From Candidatus Accumulibacter affinis (GTDB lineage: Bacteria > Pseudomonadota > Gammaproteobacteria > Burkholderiales > Rhodocyclaceae): 64,000 nucleotides of DNA. Below, piece after piece: positions 1 to 8,925 of the stretch. The stretch is from contig JADJOT010000008.1 of assembly GCA_016713625.1 (NCBI GenBank), positions 372,001 to 436,000 on the forward strand. Reading direction: 5' to 3'. Position numbers and translations under genes: made by a program. Below the pieces are notes generated by a model, which was given only the letters and a program-made list of their open reading frames with translations, searched no databases and was not told the DNA's origin. Position 1 is the stretch's first letter. The number at the start of each line of letters is the position of its first letter.

Positions 1-99
1 GGGTCGCCTGCCTATAGGATGAGAGCCACGATACGGGAGGATGTTCTTGCGGTCGGTGTGTTCATCGCTATCGATTCACCACGGGAGAAACCAACGACC

Positions 100-1968
100 A
101 TGACGATCCGCAAACCAGCTCTGCCAGCGCAGCGCTCGCTGCTGGCTGTCGCCGGCGTGATGGTGCTCGCCGGCGCCGCCCAGGCCGCCACCTTCAACCC
201 GCCCGACACCTCGGTACAGATGTTCGCCTGGGGCTGGAACGACATCGCCACCGAGTGCACCGAATGGCTTGGCCCACAGGGCTATGGCGCGGTGCAGATC
301 TCGCCGCCTGGCGCATCCAGGAATGCCAAAAACTGGTGGGGAGTGTACCAGCCGGTCAACTACCGAAACCTGACCAGCCGCATGGGCACGCCGAGCCAAT
401 TGCAGGACATGATCAATACCTGCCATGCGGCCGGCGTCCGGGTCTATGCTGACATCGTCGTCAACCAGATGGCCGCTGGCGCGGGGACGGCCACCGATGG
501 TTCCACCTGGGATGCCGGCACGCTGAGCTACCCGCACTTCAGTGCCAACGACTTTCACGCCGACTGCCCTATCCATCCCGAAGACTACAATTCACTCACG
601 GGTCGCGGCAGGGTCATCAACTGCCGCCTGGAGGGAATGCCGGACCTGGCCAGCGAAAGCAGCTATGTGCAGGGGCAGGTCGCCGATTACATGCGCGGCC
701 TGCTCAACCTGGGGGTGGACGGCTTTCGCATCGACGCTGCCAAACACATGCCGGCGACGGCGCTGCTGAGTATCCTCAGCGCCGTGCGCTCGACCAACCC
801 ACTAACCCGCGCCGGCGAGCCGATCTGGGTAACACAGGAAATCATCCCCGACGGCGGCGTCAACCGCGCCGAGTACTTTCCAGTGGGTACGGTCAACGAG
901 TTCCAGTTCGCCCTGGCCATGCGCGATGTCTTCCGCGGTAGCAACGGTCTGAGCCTGTCGTCGATCCCGTCGATCATGGGCAGTTGGGGCAGCTGGGGTG
1001 GCAGCTGGGGCTTCGTGCCGCCGCACTTGGCCACCATCTTCGTCAATAACTGGGATACCGAGCGCAACGGCTCGTCGCTCAACACGAGCAACTACAGTGG
1101 CGCCACGAACGACACACAGGGCAGCAAACGCTATGACCTGGCCAATATCTTCATGCTGGCGCAGGCGTACGGTGAGGCACAACTGCACTCCGGCTTCCGC
1201 TTCAGGAACAAGGACGACGACCGACCGACGGTAGGTCCCTACTCAGGTGGAGTGGCGCAGATCAACGTCAACTGGGACTTCGTTCATCGCTGGTCCGATA
1301 TCTCGAACATGGTCAAGTTTCGCTCGGCGACCAACGGCCACGCGCAGACCAACTGGGTGGTCGGCAACAACGGCGATCAGGTCGCCTTCAACCGCGGCAA
1401 GATCGGCTTCGTCGCGCTGAACAACAGCGGCAGTGTCTGGAGTCAGAAGTTTGCGACGGGCCTGCCCGCTGGCACCTATTGCAACGTGATTCAGGGCAGC
1501 CTTGACGCGAGCGGCAGTGCCTGCAGCGGTGGCACGGTGGTCGTAGACGCCGGCGGCAAGGCTACCGTCAGTGTGCCGGCCAACGATGGAGGCAGCAGCG
1601 TGCCGGCGCTGGCGATCTACACCGGTCAGATGATCAGCGGCGCCGGCACCTGCGAGGTGACCTTCATCATTACCAATGCCAACACCCGCTATGGCCAGAA
1701 CCTGTATGTCGTAGGCAATGCGACGCCTCTCGGCAACTGGACGGCGGGCAGTGGCTTGGCGCTGAACATTCGGGGCACCGGTGCCAACGCCCCCTGGAGC
1801 GGGACGGTCAAGCTGCCGGCGAACACGACGGTACAGTACAAGTACGTGAAGCGGGACAATTCCCGGGCTGTCTGGGAGAGCAATCAGAGCACCGGCAGCG
1901 GCAATCGTGAGTTCATCAGTTGTGCCTCGGGCAGCCAGATTCGTGCTGACGGCAACCTCAAGCCCTGA
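100..1968 (+). CDS. Secreted alpha-amylase (GH13) with C-terminal CBM20 starch-binding domain
   Basis: Predicted exported endo-acting alpha-1,4-glucanase of 622 aa. The reading frame is open from 19, but the ATG at 100 is preferred: it has a GGGAGA ribosome site just upstream and begins a classical Sec signal (RSLLAVAGVMVLAGAAQA, cleavage before ATFNPP). GH13 regions are visible in order: DIVVNQ (region I), GVDGFRIDAAKH (region II, nucleophile Asp), QEIIPDG (region III, acid Glu) and FVNNWDTERN (region IV; the usual FVDNHD is altered, with Trp in place of His). The last ~100 residues, from CEVTFIITN through GNATPLGNW, match a CBM20 raw-starch-binding module. The gene lies 23 bp upstream of a debranching enzyme and is probably co-transcribed with it, so the pair would digest external starch or glycogen. 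The changed region IV is the only oddity. Confidence 0.9.
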   Translation: MTIRKPALPAQRSLLAVAGVMVLAGAAQAATFNPPDTSVQMFAWGWNDIATECTEWLGPQGYGAVQISPPGASRNAKNWWGVYQPVNYRNLTSRMGTPSQLQDMINTCHAAGVRVYADIVVNQMAAGAGTATDGSTWDAGTLSYPHFSANDFHADCPIHPEDYNSLTGRGRVINCRLEGMPDLASESSYVQGQVADYMRGLLNLGVDGFRIDAAKHMPATALLSILSAVRSTNPLTRAGEPIWVTQEIIPDGGVNRAEYFPVGTVNEFQFALAMRDVFRGSNGLSLSSIPSIMGSWGSWGGSWGFVPPHLATIFVNNWDTERNGSSLNTSNYSGATNDTQGSKRYDLANIFMLAQAYGEAQLHSGFRFRNKDDDRPTVGPYSGGVAQINVNWDFVHRWSDISNMVKFRSATNGHAQTNWVVGNNGDQVAFNRGKIGFVALNNSGSVWSQKFATGLPAGTYCNVIQGSLDASGSACSGGTVVVDAGGKATVSVPANDGGSSVPALAIYTGQMISGAGTCEVTFIITNANTRYGQNLYVVGNATPLGNWTAGSGLALNIRGTGANAPWSGTVKLPANTTVQYKYVKRDNSRAVWESNQSTGSGNREFISCASGSQIRADGNLKP

Positions 1969-1991
1969 GGCGACTTTCAAGGAGATATCGC

Positions 1992-4292
1992 ATGCACCCA
2001 GTTCGCAACCTGCTCGGCGCCGCACTCGCTTGCGTGGCGTTGAGCCCCCCCCCAGCCGCGGCCGCGATCAATGCCTCGCAACTTGGCGCCAACTACAATG
2101 CCAACCACAGCAAGATCAACTTCAAGGTCTATTCGTCGCGCGCCACGCGCATCGAGCTGTGGCTATATGCGTCGGCGAGCGGAACGTCGGAAGTGGTCCG
2201 GATTCCGCTCACCCGGGGCGACGGCAATGTCTGGTCGACGAGCGTCTCGCGCGCCAGCTTGACCGGCGCCGGCATCAATGGTCCGGTGTACTACGGCTAT
2301 CGCGCCTGGGGTCCGAACTGGACCTATGACGCGGGCTGGAGCAAGGGCTCCAGCCTTGGCTTCGTCAGCGACGTCGACGCGCAGGGTAACCGCTTCAATC
2401 CGAACAAGCTGCTCATCGACCCCTACGCGCGCGAACTGAGTCACGACCCGCTGACGCCGACCAACCTCGACGGCACGACCTATGCTTCGGGGCCGCTCCA
2501 TCGCACGAAAGACAGCGGCCACGTCGCTCCCAAGGGAATCGTGGTGAGCGGCGACCGCCAGTCGGTCGGCACCCGGCCGACGCGCGCGTTCAAGGACGAC
2601 GTCGTGTACGAGGTACATGTGCGCGGCTTTACCATGAACGACAACAGCATTCCGGCCGCCTACCGCGGCACCTACCGCGGGGCGGGAATGAAGGCGGCCT
2701 ACCTGAAAAGCCTCGGGGTCACCGCGGTCGAGTTCCTGCCGGTACAGGAAACCCAGAACGATACCAATGACGTCTTGCCCGAGAGCACCGCCGACGACAA
2801 CTACTGGGGCTATTCGACGCTGAACTACTTTTCCCCCGATCGTCGCTATGCCGCCGATCGCAGCGCTGGTGGCCCGACGCGCGAATTCAAGGCGATGGTC
2901 AAGGCCTTGCACGATCAGGGCATCAAAGTCATGATCGATGTGGTCTACAACCACACCGGCGAGGGTGGTAGCTGGTCGTCGACTGACAATACGACCTACA
3001 ACGTGCTCAGCTTCCGTGGTCTCGACAACCCGACCTACTACACGCTGACCAGCGACCTGCAGCACACCTGGGACAACACCGGCGTCGGCGGCAACTACAA
3101 CACGCACAATCCGATCGCGCAGAACCTGATCGTCGACTCGCTGGCCTACTGGCGCGACACGCTGGGGATCGACGGTTTCCGCTTCGACCTTGCGCCGGTG
3201 CTCGGCAACACCTGCGAAGTCGGCTGCTTCAACTTCGACAAGATGGACAGCGGCAACGCGCTGAACCGTATCGTGCGCGAGTTGCCGCCGCGGCCGGCGG
3301 GTGGCGGCGCCGGTGTGGACCTGGTCGCCGAACCCTGGGCGATCGGCGGCAATTCGTACCAGATCGGCGGCTTCCCCAGCGGCTGGTCGGAGTGGAACGG
3401 CAGCTATCGCGACAACGTGCGCCAGAGCCAGAATAAACTGGGTGCCGCGCCGATCACCACCGGCCAACTGGCGACACGCTTTGCCGGTTCAGCCGACCTC
3501 TATGAGAACAACGGCCGCAAACCCTGGAATTCGGTCAACCTGATGGTGGCGCATGATGGCTTCACCCTGCGCGACCTGTACGCCTGCAACGCCAAGAACA
3601 ACGGCCAGGCGTGGCCCTACGGTCCGTCCGACGGTGGCGAGGACAACAACAACAGTTGGGACCAGGCCGGCGTTGCCGCCGACCAGCGCAAGGCGGCGCG
3701 CAATGGCCTGGCGCTGATGCTGCTGTCGGCCGGCGTGCCGATGCTCACCGGCGGCGACGAGTCGCTACGCAGCCTGCAGTGCAACAACAACCCCTACAAC
3801 CTGGATTCGAGTGCCAACTGGCTGAGCTGGAGCTGGGACACTGACCAGAACAACTTCCAGGCCTTCGCCAGGGGATTGATCAACTTCCGCAGGAATCACC
3901 CGGCGCTACGCCCGGTCGGCTTCTACTCGAGCATCGACAACAACGGCAACGTCATGGAGCAACTGCGCTGGTTCAAGCCCGACGGCAGCGTCGCCGATAG
4001 CGCCTACTTCAGCGACCCGGAAAGCCACGCGATCGCCTGGCGCATCGACGGCAGCGAGTTGGGCGACAGTGCTGCCGCGATCTACGTCGCTTACAACGCC
4101 TGGAGCGGCGACGTGAATTTCACGCTGCCCTGGCCGGGTAGCCACCGCAAGTGGCATCGCGTCACCGACACCTGCACCTGGGCCGAGGGCGCAAACCAGG
4201 TGCGGGCACCCGGCAGCGAAGACTTTGTCGGCGTCGAAGGCTCGAACTACGGCGTTTGCGGGCGCGGCGTCGTGCTTCTGATCGCCAGGTAA
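1992..4292 (+). CDS. Secreted isoamylase-type glycogen/starch debranching enzyme (GH13)
   Basis: Predicted to hydrolyse alpha-1,6 branch points outside the cytoplasm; 766 aa. The start has a strong AAGGAG site and a signal peptide ending SPPPAAAA. The mature part follows the Pseudomonas isoamylase pattern closely as I recall it: N-terminal CBM48-like domain (YYGYRAWGPNW), then the catalytic barrel with DVVYNHTGEGG (region I), GIDGFRFDLAPVLG (region II, nucleophile Asp), LVAEPWAIGG (region III, Glu) and VAHDGFTLRDLY (region IV), ending in an all-beta domain. Length is close to the ~770 aa expected for secreted isoamylases and longer than cytoplasmic GlgX. It follows the alpha-amylase by 23 bp, which suggests an amylolytic operon of endo-cleavage plus debranching. 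Isoamylase is favoured over GlgX because of the signal peptide and the loop pattern. Confidence 0.92.
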   Translation: MHPVRNLLGAALACVALSPPPAAAAINASQLGANYNANHSKINFKVYSSRATRIELWLYASASGTSEVVRIPLTRGDGNVWSTSVSRASLTGAGINGPVYYGYRAWGPNWTYDAGWSKGSSLGFVSDVDAQGNRFNPNKLLIDPYARELSHDPLTPTNLDGTTYASGPLHRTKDSGHVAPKGIVVSGDRQSVGTRPTRAFKDDVVYEVHVRGFTMNDNSIPAAYRGTYRGAGMKAAYLKSLGVTAVEFLPVQETQNDTNDVLPESTADDNYWGYSTLNYFSPDRRYAADRSAGGPTREFKAMVKALHDQGIKVMIDVVYNHTGEGGSWSSTDNTTYNVLSFRGLDNPTYYTLTSDLQHTWDNTGVGGNYNTHNPIAQNLIVDSLAYWRDTLGIDGFRFDLAPVLGNTCEVGCFNFDKMDSGNALNRIVRELPPRPAGGGAGVDLVAEPWAIGGNSYQIGGFPSGWSEWNGSYRDNVRQSQNKLGAAPITTGQLATRFAGSADLYENNGRKPWNSVNLMVAHDGFTLRDLYACNAKNNGQAWPYGPSDGGEDNNNSWDQAGVAADQRKAARNGLALMLLSAGVPMLTGGDESLRSLQCNNNPYNLDSSANWLSWSWDTDQNNFQAFARGLINFRRNHPALRPVGFYSSIDNNGNVMEQLRWFKPDGSVADSAYFSDPESHAIAWRIDGSELGDSAAAIYVAYNAWSGDVNFTLPWPGSHRKWHRVTDTCTWAEGANQVRAPGSEDFVGVEGSNYGVCGRGVVLLIAR

Positions 4293-4305
4293 GGAGGGCC
4301 GGGAG

Positions 4306-4328
4306 CCCGCCGGCATCCCGACGGGTTT
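4306..4328 (+). terminator. Weak terminator-like hairpin after the isoamylase gene
   Basis: CCCGCCGG pairs with CCGACGGG (one mismatch) across a 4-nt loop and is followed by TTT only. It lies between two convergent genes, so a bidirectional stop is plausible. The short T tract keeps confidence low. Confidence 0.3.
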
Positions 4329-4395
4329 CCGTGCTCAGTCGCTGCACGCGGCATACTGTTTCAAGCTTCGCGGTCTGCCTGGCACGTTCCCGGCC

Positions 4396-5487
4396 TTACG
4401 AGAGGGGCGGGCAGGGCGTCCCCCGCGCTATGCGTGTTGTATCGACGACCTTCAGTGTTCCGCCTTTGGTCAACACCGTTTCCAGATTCTCGGGTGCGTA
4501 CCGACATTCGGCGAGGCGTTTCCGATCGATCGCCGACTGATGGAGTGCCTCGCCATCTGCCGCGTGTCGGCCGAGCGTCCGTACGTTCGGCCCCATCACC
4601 TTGTACACCGCCGTCATTGAATCATTGAGCACCGAGTTGAAGCACGGCAGAAAGTGCGCGAGATACGGCTTGTCGAATTCGAGCCCGAGATTCTCGGCTT
4701 TTTCGACGATCCAGTGCAGCGCCTCGTTGGCCAGGCCATCGGGCGCATAGCTGCCACCCACGTTCGAGTGCACGCCCGCAAACCACGCCTGTTCGAGTTG
4801 CCCTGCCCAACCAGCCGGCTTTTCCCATATATCCGGGGCAAATGGCTTGCGCCGCTCGTCGATCGCGAGCGCGTGAAATGCGTTCTGGATCGGCGAATTC
4901 ATCAATCCAGTCTGGTGATACTTGTACTTGTCCTTGTTGAACAATTGCCCGATCAAGCCGGGGGCGCCCAGTGCACCCACGGTGTCCCATACGCCGACGA
5001 AGCGGATCGGGGGACAGGGGCGCGTGCCCCGTACGTTATGAAATGCCTTGGTCCACTCCGGCGACCCCTCCCGCACACCCTTCTCGTAGCAAGCGTAGAT
5101 CTCAGGCACGTAGTAGTCGTCGTCCTTCTCAACAAGATTCACGTAGCTCATGAATCCGGCGAGCGTCCGCACCGTGAACGCCCCTCGACTGAAGCCGAAG
5201 AAAAAGAGTTCATCGCCTTCCACGTAGTTGTAGACAATGAAGCGATACAGCGCCCGGATGTTGGCCTCAACGCCTTCGCCGAACGCACCTCCGGTGAATT
5301 TGTCGAGCCCTCCGCCCGTACCGACCCCTTCGTGGTAATAAACGACTTGCGCCGTGCCATCCGCCGCCTGCGGCAGCACGCCACGCGCGACCTTGGTGAC
5401 ATTCGTCGGGTGCCGACGCCCGGTTTTTTTGTCGATCCGGTCGCGCTCGTTCCAGGTGCCGTCCGCGCAAATGACGATGCGTTTCAT
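4396..5487 (-). CDS. DUF2235 alpha/beta-hydrolase (Tle1-like phospholipase fold)
   Basis: A 363-aa predicted serine hydrolase of the DUF2235 family, which includes type VI secretion phospholipases (Tle1) and uncharacterised cytoplasmic proteins. The frame is open to 5841, but the ATG at 5487 is chosen: it has a GGAGC site and starts with the family's N-terminal signature MKRIVICADGTWN. The nucleophile elbow GFSRG (Ser100) is clear, and WDTVGALG and the Asp/His-containing loops follow. There is no signal peptide or membrane segment. It is the third gene of an operon behind MBL-fold and CHAT-protease genes, 61 bp after the CHAT stop. No VgrG, PAAR or Tli immunity gene is near, so a T6SS effector role is not supported here; a cytoplasmic lipase or esterase effector linked to the CHAT protease is my inference. 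Confidence 0.8.
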   Translation of the reverse strand: MKRIVICADGTWNERDRIDKKTGRRHPTNVTKVARGVLPQAADGTAQVVYYHEGVGTGGGLDKFTGGAFGEGVEANIRALYRFIVYNYVEGDELFFFGFSRGAFTVRTLAGFMSYVNLVEKDDDYYVPEIYACYEKGVREGSPEWTKAFHNVRGTRPCPPIRFVGVWDTVGALGAPGLIGQLFNKDKYKYHQTGLMNSPIQNAFHALAIDERRKPFAPDIWEKPAGWAGQLEQAWFAGVHSNVGGSYAPDGLANEALHWIVEKAENLGLEFDKPYLAHFLPCFNSVLNDSMTAVYKVMGPNVRTLGRHAADGEALHQSAIDRKRLAECRYAPENLETVLTKGGTLKVVDTTRIARGTPCPPLS

Positions 5488-5548
5488 ATTTTTGCTCCGT
5501 TGCCCACGTTTGATTTCCTTTCGTCCGAGCGCCCCACTGCTTGTATCG

Positions 5549-7456
5549 TTAGACCGGGAGGAGCTCCACCAGCATCCGCGCCTGCGCCGAGAGGTCGGAT
5601 TCGCGTCCGGGAAAGTAGCCGTTCTCCTGGGTCCACCAAGTAGCGTAGCGCTCGAGTTGGCGTCGCGTCGATCGGGCGGCGAAACCCCCGTCCCTTGGAT
5701 CCTTTGCGGAGCGCTCGCAGAGAAGGCCCAGTGCGGCGCGCGCACCCTCGAGATCAAATCCTTCGGCGAGCGCCCCCAGGAGAATCGCCTCGGCCAACGT
5801 CCCACAGGCCCAGTACTCTTTCTCATCCAGGTCCGACGCATTTTGAGAGACGTAGCCGACCAGCTTCAGTTCCATCGGGTCAGCAATGCGACCCTTCAGA
5901 GCCGCCTCCAACACAAGCTTTTGAATTCCCTGCCAGTGCTTCGACAAATCGCGTCGGTAGACTTCCGAATACCACTTGTAGGAATCGTCGACGGCCTCCC
6001 TGCTGAGAGCGTCCAAGTGGTCCCGCTCCTCCGGGAAGTGCCTGGCCTGCACGAAACGCAGCTCGGCGAGACTCTTGGTTGCGCTCGCCAGGAGTCCGGC
6101 GCACTCCGCCTGCAACTCCCTGTCCTGATCGCCGGTCAGCTCTTCCTTGCGGTTCCTGAGCTGCGTGATCCGGTCGCTCAGCCGACTCTCGATCTCGTCG
6201 AACCTGTCCCGCGGTGGCGGAGGTTTCGCGAAGAGAGGCTCGGCGTCCTTGCGGGCCGCTTCGAGCATGTGCAGTTGCACACGCAAGCCGAATGCCCTCA
6301 GGTATTGCGAGTATCCCTCAGCCGGCAGGCGAACGTAGCCGACGACGCTCAACCAGTCATGTCGCCGTTCTTCGACTTTTCGGGCCTCTTCCCTGAGCGC
6401 GACGCGCGCAGCATGCAGCGCGATCCGCACATCCCTGCCCGAGAGCAGGTGAGCATAGAAATTCCTGGTCAGCGTGACCGAACCGGGCATGGTCAACGGA
6501 AACTGCGACGCGATGACCACAGGGATGCCGCTCCGGTGCAAGGTCTCGACCAGGCTGGAGTTGCCGAGTTCCGGGCGATCCGCGTTGCCGCTGTCACAAG
6601 CCGCGAGCGTCACGACCAGAGGGTGCTCGTCGATCGATTTGAGCGCGTCGGCAATCGCCTGCGGTGATGCCGCGGTTGCGTCGGCGCCGTCGGCGCCAGC
6701 CTGGCGTGCGGCAGCTCCGCTCAAGCGTAGCCCCCATTCGGGCTCGTCGTCCTGCATATCGTCGTCAGCCACCCTGGCGCCATGCGCGAGGACGTGGATA
6801 TAGCTGAACTTCGCGAGCTTGCGGGCCTGCACGAGGGCCTCGATGGAATCGATCTCGCGGACGATCAGCAGCTTCTTCTTCTCGAGATCCTGGGGATTTC
6901 CCCACGCTGCCAGGGCCTCGGTCAAAGCCAGGCGATGCGCATCGATCAGTTCCTGGGAAAGATCGTGATCCAACTGCGCGTGAACGAACAGGACGGATGG
7001 CACTTCAGGCCACGGCGGTACTGCATAGGAAAACTCCGATCGAATCCGGCGCGTCAGGATCATCCCCCGGGCGGATGATGCGAGGTAGGCGTCGGACCTG
7101 TTCGCATAAATCGCCTCAAACGGATAAGCACGCAACTCGGACGCATGCGTCACAATGTCCACCTGATGCAGCGTCGCCGCTGCATCCGCGAAGATTTGCG
7201 CCTCGTCGAGAAAATAGCCCGCTTCCTCGCCAAGCAGCCGCATCGCCTCGGTCTCGGTCTCGGTCGTTCGGTTGAAACCGTATCGCAGCCGATTCAGGCT
7301 GCGCCGGAACTCCCTCGGCTCAATTCGGACGACCACTTTACCCGCCGGCCTCTGGTAACCACAAGTCCGGATGTACTCGCCGCCCTTCAGCAGCGCGCCG
7401 GGCTCATCGCCGAAGCGATGAAACTCGATCGTCGTGGAAACAATGTCTGCCGGCAT
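5549..7456 (-). CDS. CHAT-domain (caspase-like) cysteine protease with C-terminal helical/TPR-like region
   Basis: A 635-aa protein with a CHAT peptidase core. The catalytic dyad is visible: His225 in YIHVLAHGA and Cys287 in TLAACDSGN, in the expected order and context, followed by the family's GIPVVIASQFP strand and the LLSGRDVRIALHAAR helix. The N-terminal ~200 residues include an alpha/beta stretch (ASELRAYPFEAIYANR). The C-terminal ~250 residues are helical, with a probable coiled coil (SRLSDRITQLRNRKEEL) and a KEYWACGTLAEAILLG segment like the TPR-type regions fused to other CHAT proteins. The start is supported by an AGGGAGG site. It begins 19 bp after the MBL-fold gene and precedes the DUF2235 hydrolase. 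CHAT proteases commonly act in gasdermin, type III CRISPR and other conflict systems; the target here is unknown. Confidence 0.85.
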   Translation of the reverse strand: MPADIVSTTIEFHRFGDEPGALLKGGEYIRTCGYQRPAGKVVVRIEPREFRRSLNRLRYGFNRTTETETEAMRLLGEEAGYFLDEAQIFADAAATLHQVDIVTHASELRAYPFEAIYANRSDAYLASSARGMILTRRIRSEFSYAVPPWPEVPSVLFVHAQLDHDLSQELIDAHRLALTEALAAWGNPQDLEKKKLLIVREIDSIEALVQARKLAKFSYIHVLAHGARVADDDMQDDEPEWGLRLSGAAARQAGADGADATAASPQAIADALKSIDEHPLVVTLAACDSGNADRPELGNSSLVETLHRSGIPVVIASQFPLTMPGSVTLTRNFYAHLLSGRDVRIALHAARVALREEARKVEERRHDWLSVVGYVRLPAEGYSQYLRAFGLRVQLHMLEAARKDAEPLFAKPPPPRDRFDEIESRLSDRITQLRNRKEELTGDQDRELQAECAGLLASATKSLAELRFVQARHFPEERDHLDALSREAVDDSYKWYSEVYRRDLSKHWQGIQKLVLEAALKGRIADPMELKLVGYVSQNASDLDEKEYWACGTLAEAILLGALAEGFDLEGARAALGLLCERSAKDPRDGGFAARSTRRQLERYATWWTQENGYFPGRESDLSAQARMLVELLPV

Positions 7457-7475
7457 GGTAAGCCTCCCTTGGCAA

Positions 7476-8591
7476 TCAGTCGATGGTAATCACCTGCGGA
7501 TCTACCTCGTTGTCGTTGTAGATCGCGGCATAGTTGTGCTCGTCCTGCAGGCTCTGTGCCTCCCATTTCTTGTTGTATTCGCTCAAGTAGTTGAAGTAGA
7601 GATTGACCGAACGACCACCGGCGGCATCGAGAATGAGGGCAATCACCTCCTCGTCCGGATGCTTGAACTGCGCGCCGCTGGTGCTGAATAGAAAACGCGG
7701 ACTGTCGATCAGGCTCACCAGTGCTTCGTCGGTGTTGTGCTTGCTTCCGTGGTGGGCGACCTTCACCGCGTCGACCTTGAGGCGCTGCACTCCGCGCTCC
7801 TCGACCAGCCGTTTCAATGACGCTGTCACCGCGTCCGGATGTGCGTCGGCGAGGAACAGGCAGCTGCCCGCCGTGTGCTCGGCAAGGAAGGCGATGCTCG
7901 AGCCGTTGGCCGCCGCTTGATCGGCCTTGAACTGCCGCGTCAGGATTGTGGCGATACTCGCATCGCTGCTGCTCAACAGACCCTCGCCCGGAAGGTACTT
8001 CTTCTGGGCGCTCAACGCCTGCCACGCAGCATCGATATCGCCGGGCTTGATGCCGCTCACTTCGAGAGCCTTGCGCCACGCTTCGCGCATCTTGTCGAGT
8101 TTCGATCGCGTCGGCGAGAGAAGCGTGAGCTTCATCCCGCCGGCGAGCGACACGACCGGCAGCGGTCCGTTCGGCGGCACGACGACAGCCCCCTTGAACG
8201 CACCGTTCCAGGCGCCCAGTGGCAGGCGATGCTGCAACAACGCACTGAAAAACTCGCCCTGGCGGCCGCCGAGCGTGGCCTCTTCGTCCATATGGGGCCA
8301 ACCGTTGAACCAGACGTCCTTCACCTGGAACGGCCACTGGGTTCGCGGTTCCGCGAAGAGGCGCACCATTCCCTCGATGTGATCGGTATCCACATGGGAG
8401 AGCACCATCAACTCGAATGAACGCTCGTCGGCGGGAAGCGCGGCGATGCGAGTCGCCAATGCTTCATAGGCTCCGATCGGTCCGCTATCAATGAGCATGC
8501 GGTGTTTGCCGCTTGCTCCTCCCCATTCGACGAACAGACAATCCCCATGCAGCGCCTTGCCCATCTCGATTCGCAGGAAATCCGCGCTCAT
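7476..8591 (-). CDS. Metallo-beta-lactamase fold hydrolase (ComEC-type MBL domain)
   Basis: A 371-aa stand-alone MBL-fold protein without signal peptide or membrane spans. The zinc signature is HVDTDH (66-71), a common variant of HxHxDH. Further MBL elements are DSG (35-37), FLADAHPD (246-253) and AHHGSKHNT (279-287), the pattern seen in the soluble domain of ComEC/Rec2 and related stand-alone hydrolases. AAGGAG lies just upstream of the ATG. It is the first gene of the operon with the CHAT protease and DUF2235 hydrolase and diverges from phoU. Family substrates include phosphodiesters and nucleic acids. In this context it could make, degrade or sense a signal that gates the protease; that is inference. 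Confidence 0.85.
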   Translation of the reverse strand: MSADFLRIEMGKALHGDCLFVEWGGASGKHRMLIDSGPIGAYEALATRIAALPADERSFELMVLSHVDTDHIEGMVRLFAEPRTQWPFQVKDVWFNGWPHMDEEATLGGRQGEFFSALLQHRLPLGAWNGAFKGAVVVPPNGPLPVVSLAGGMKLTLLSPTRSKLDKMREAWRKALEVSGIKPGDIDAAWQALSAQKKYLPGEGLLSSSDASIATILTRQFKADQAAANGSSIAFLAEHTAGSCLFLADAHPDAVTASLKRLVEERGVQRLKVDAVKVAHHGSKHNTDEALVSLIDSPRFLFSTSGAQFKHPDEEVIALILDAAGGRSVNLYFNYLSEYNKKWEAQSLQDEHNYAAIYNDNEVDPQVITID

Positions 8592-8925
8592 CCCGTGCTC
8601 CTTCGCTTCGTCAAAGACCGCTTCCGGAACCGTTCAGCCCATTACTGGCAAAATCGTCAACCGAAATATCGAAGGACAGGAAATCCTGCGATGGCCACGA
8701 GAGTATATGAGCCTCCATCAAGGGGCGTCAATCGCGAGTGCGGCACCAGTGGTCCCTGATTCCTGATTCTGGCACGGCAAACATCCGCACGGCGGCTTTG
8801 CAGGACAACCGCGAACGAGCACCGCGTGTGGCGGACGCAGGACCTCGGGTAGCTGTCATCGTTTCGTAACATGATCCGTCTATTCTCTCGCCATTCATCC
8901 TGCCTGCGAACCCGAGCCCCGACCC
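8592..8925. other. Divergent intergenic region between the MBL-CHAT operon and phoU
   Basis: This 334-bp region has no credible gene. Its right part holds the Pho box and -10 of phoU. The part near 8592-8700 should contain the promoter of the minus-strand operon, but I could not pick a convincing -35/-10 pair. Confidence 0.6.
8853..8886 (+). promoter_or_regulatory. PhoB box and -10 of the first phoU gene
   Basis: CTGTCAT-CGTT-TCGTAAC (8853-8870) matches the 7-4-7 Pho box consensus of CTGTCAY half-sites. Exactly 10 bp later lies TATTCT (8881-8886) as the -10. This is the arrangement of PhoB-activated promoters, in which the Pho box replaces the -35. The same geometry recurs twice in this window. 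Confidence 0.85.

Noticed and set aside
4396..5487. T6SS effector Tle1 with immunity partner
   Set aside because: The DUF2235 fold fits, but no VgrG, PAAR, adaptor or Tli-like lipoprotein gene is nearby; the partners are CHAT and MBL genes.
2163..7489. Several minus- or plus-strand ORFs over 200 aa opposite isoamylase (2163-3467) and CHAT (5354-6667) genes
   Set aside because: Antisense shadows of high-GC coding sequence, with no ribosome sites or family motifs, opposite clearly recognisable genes.
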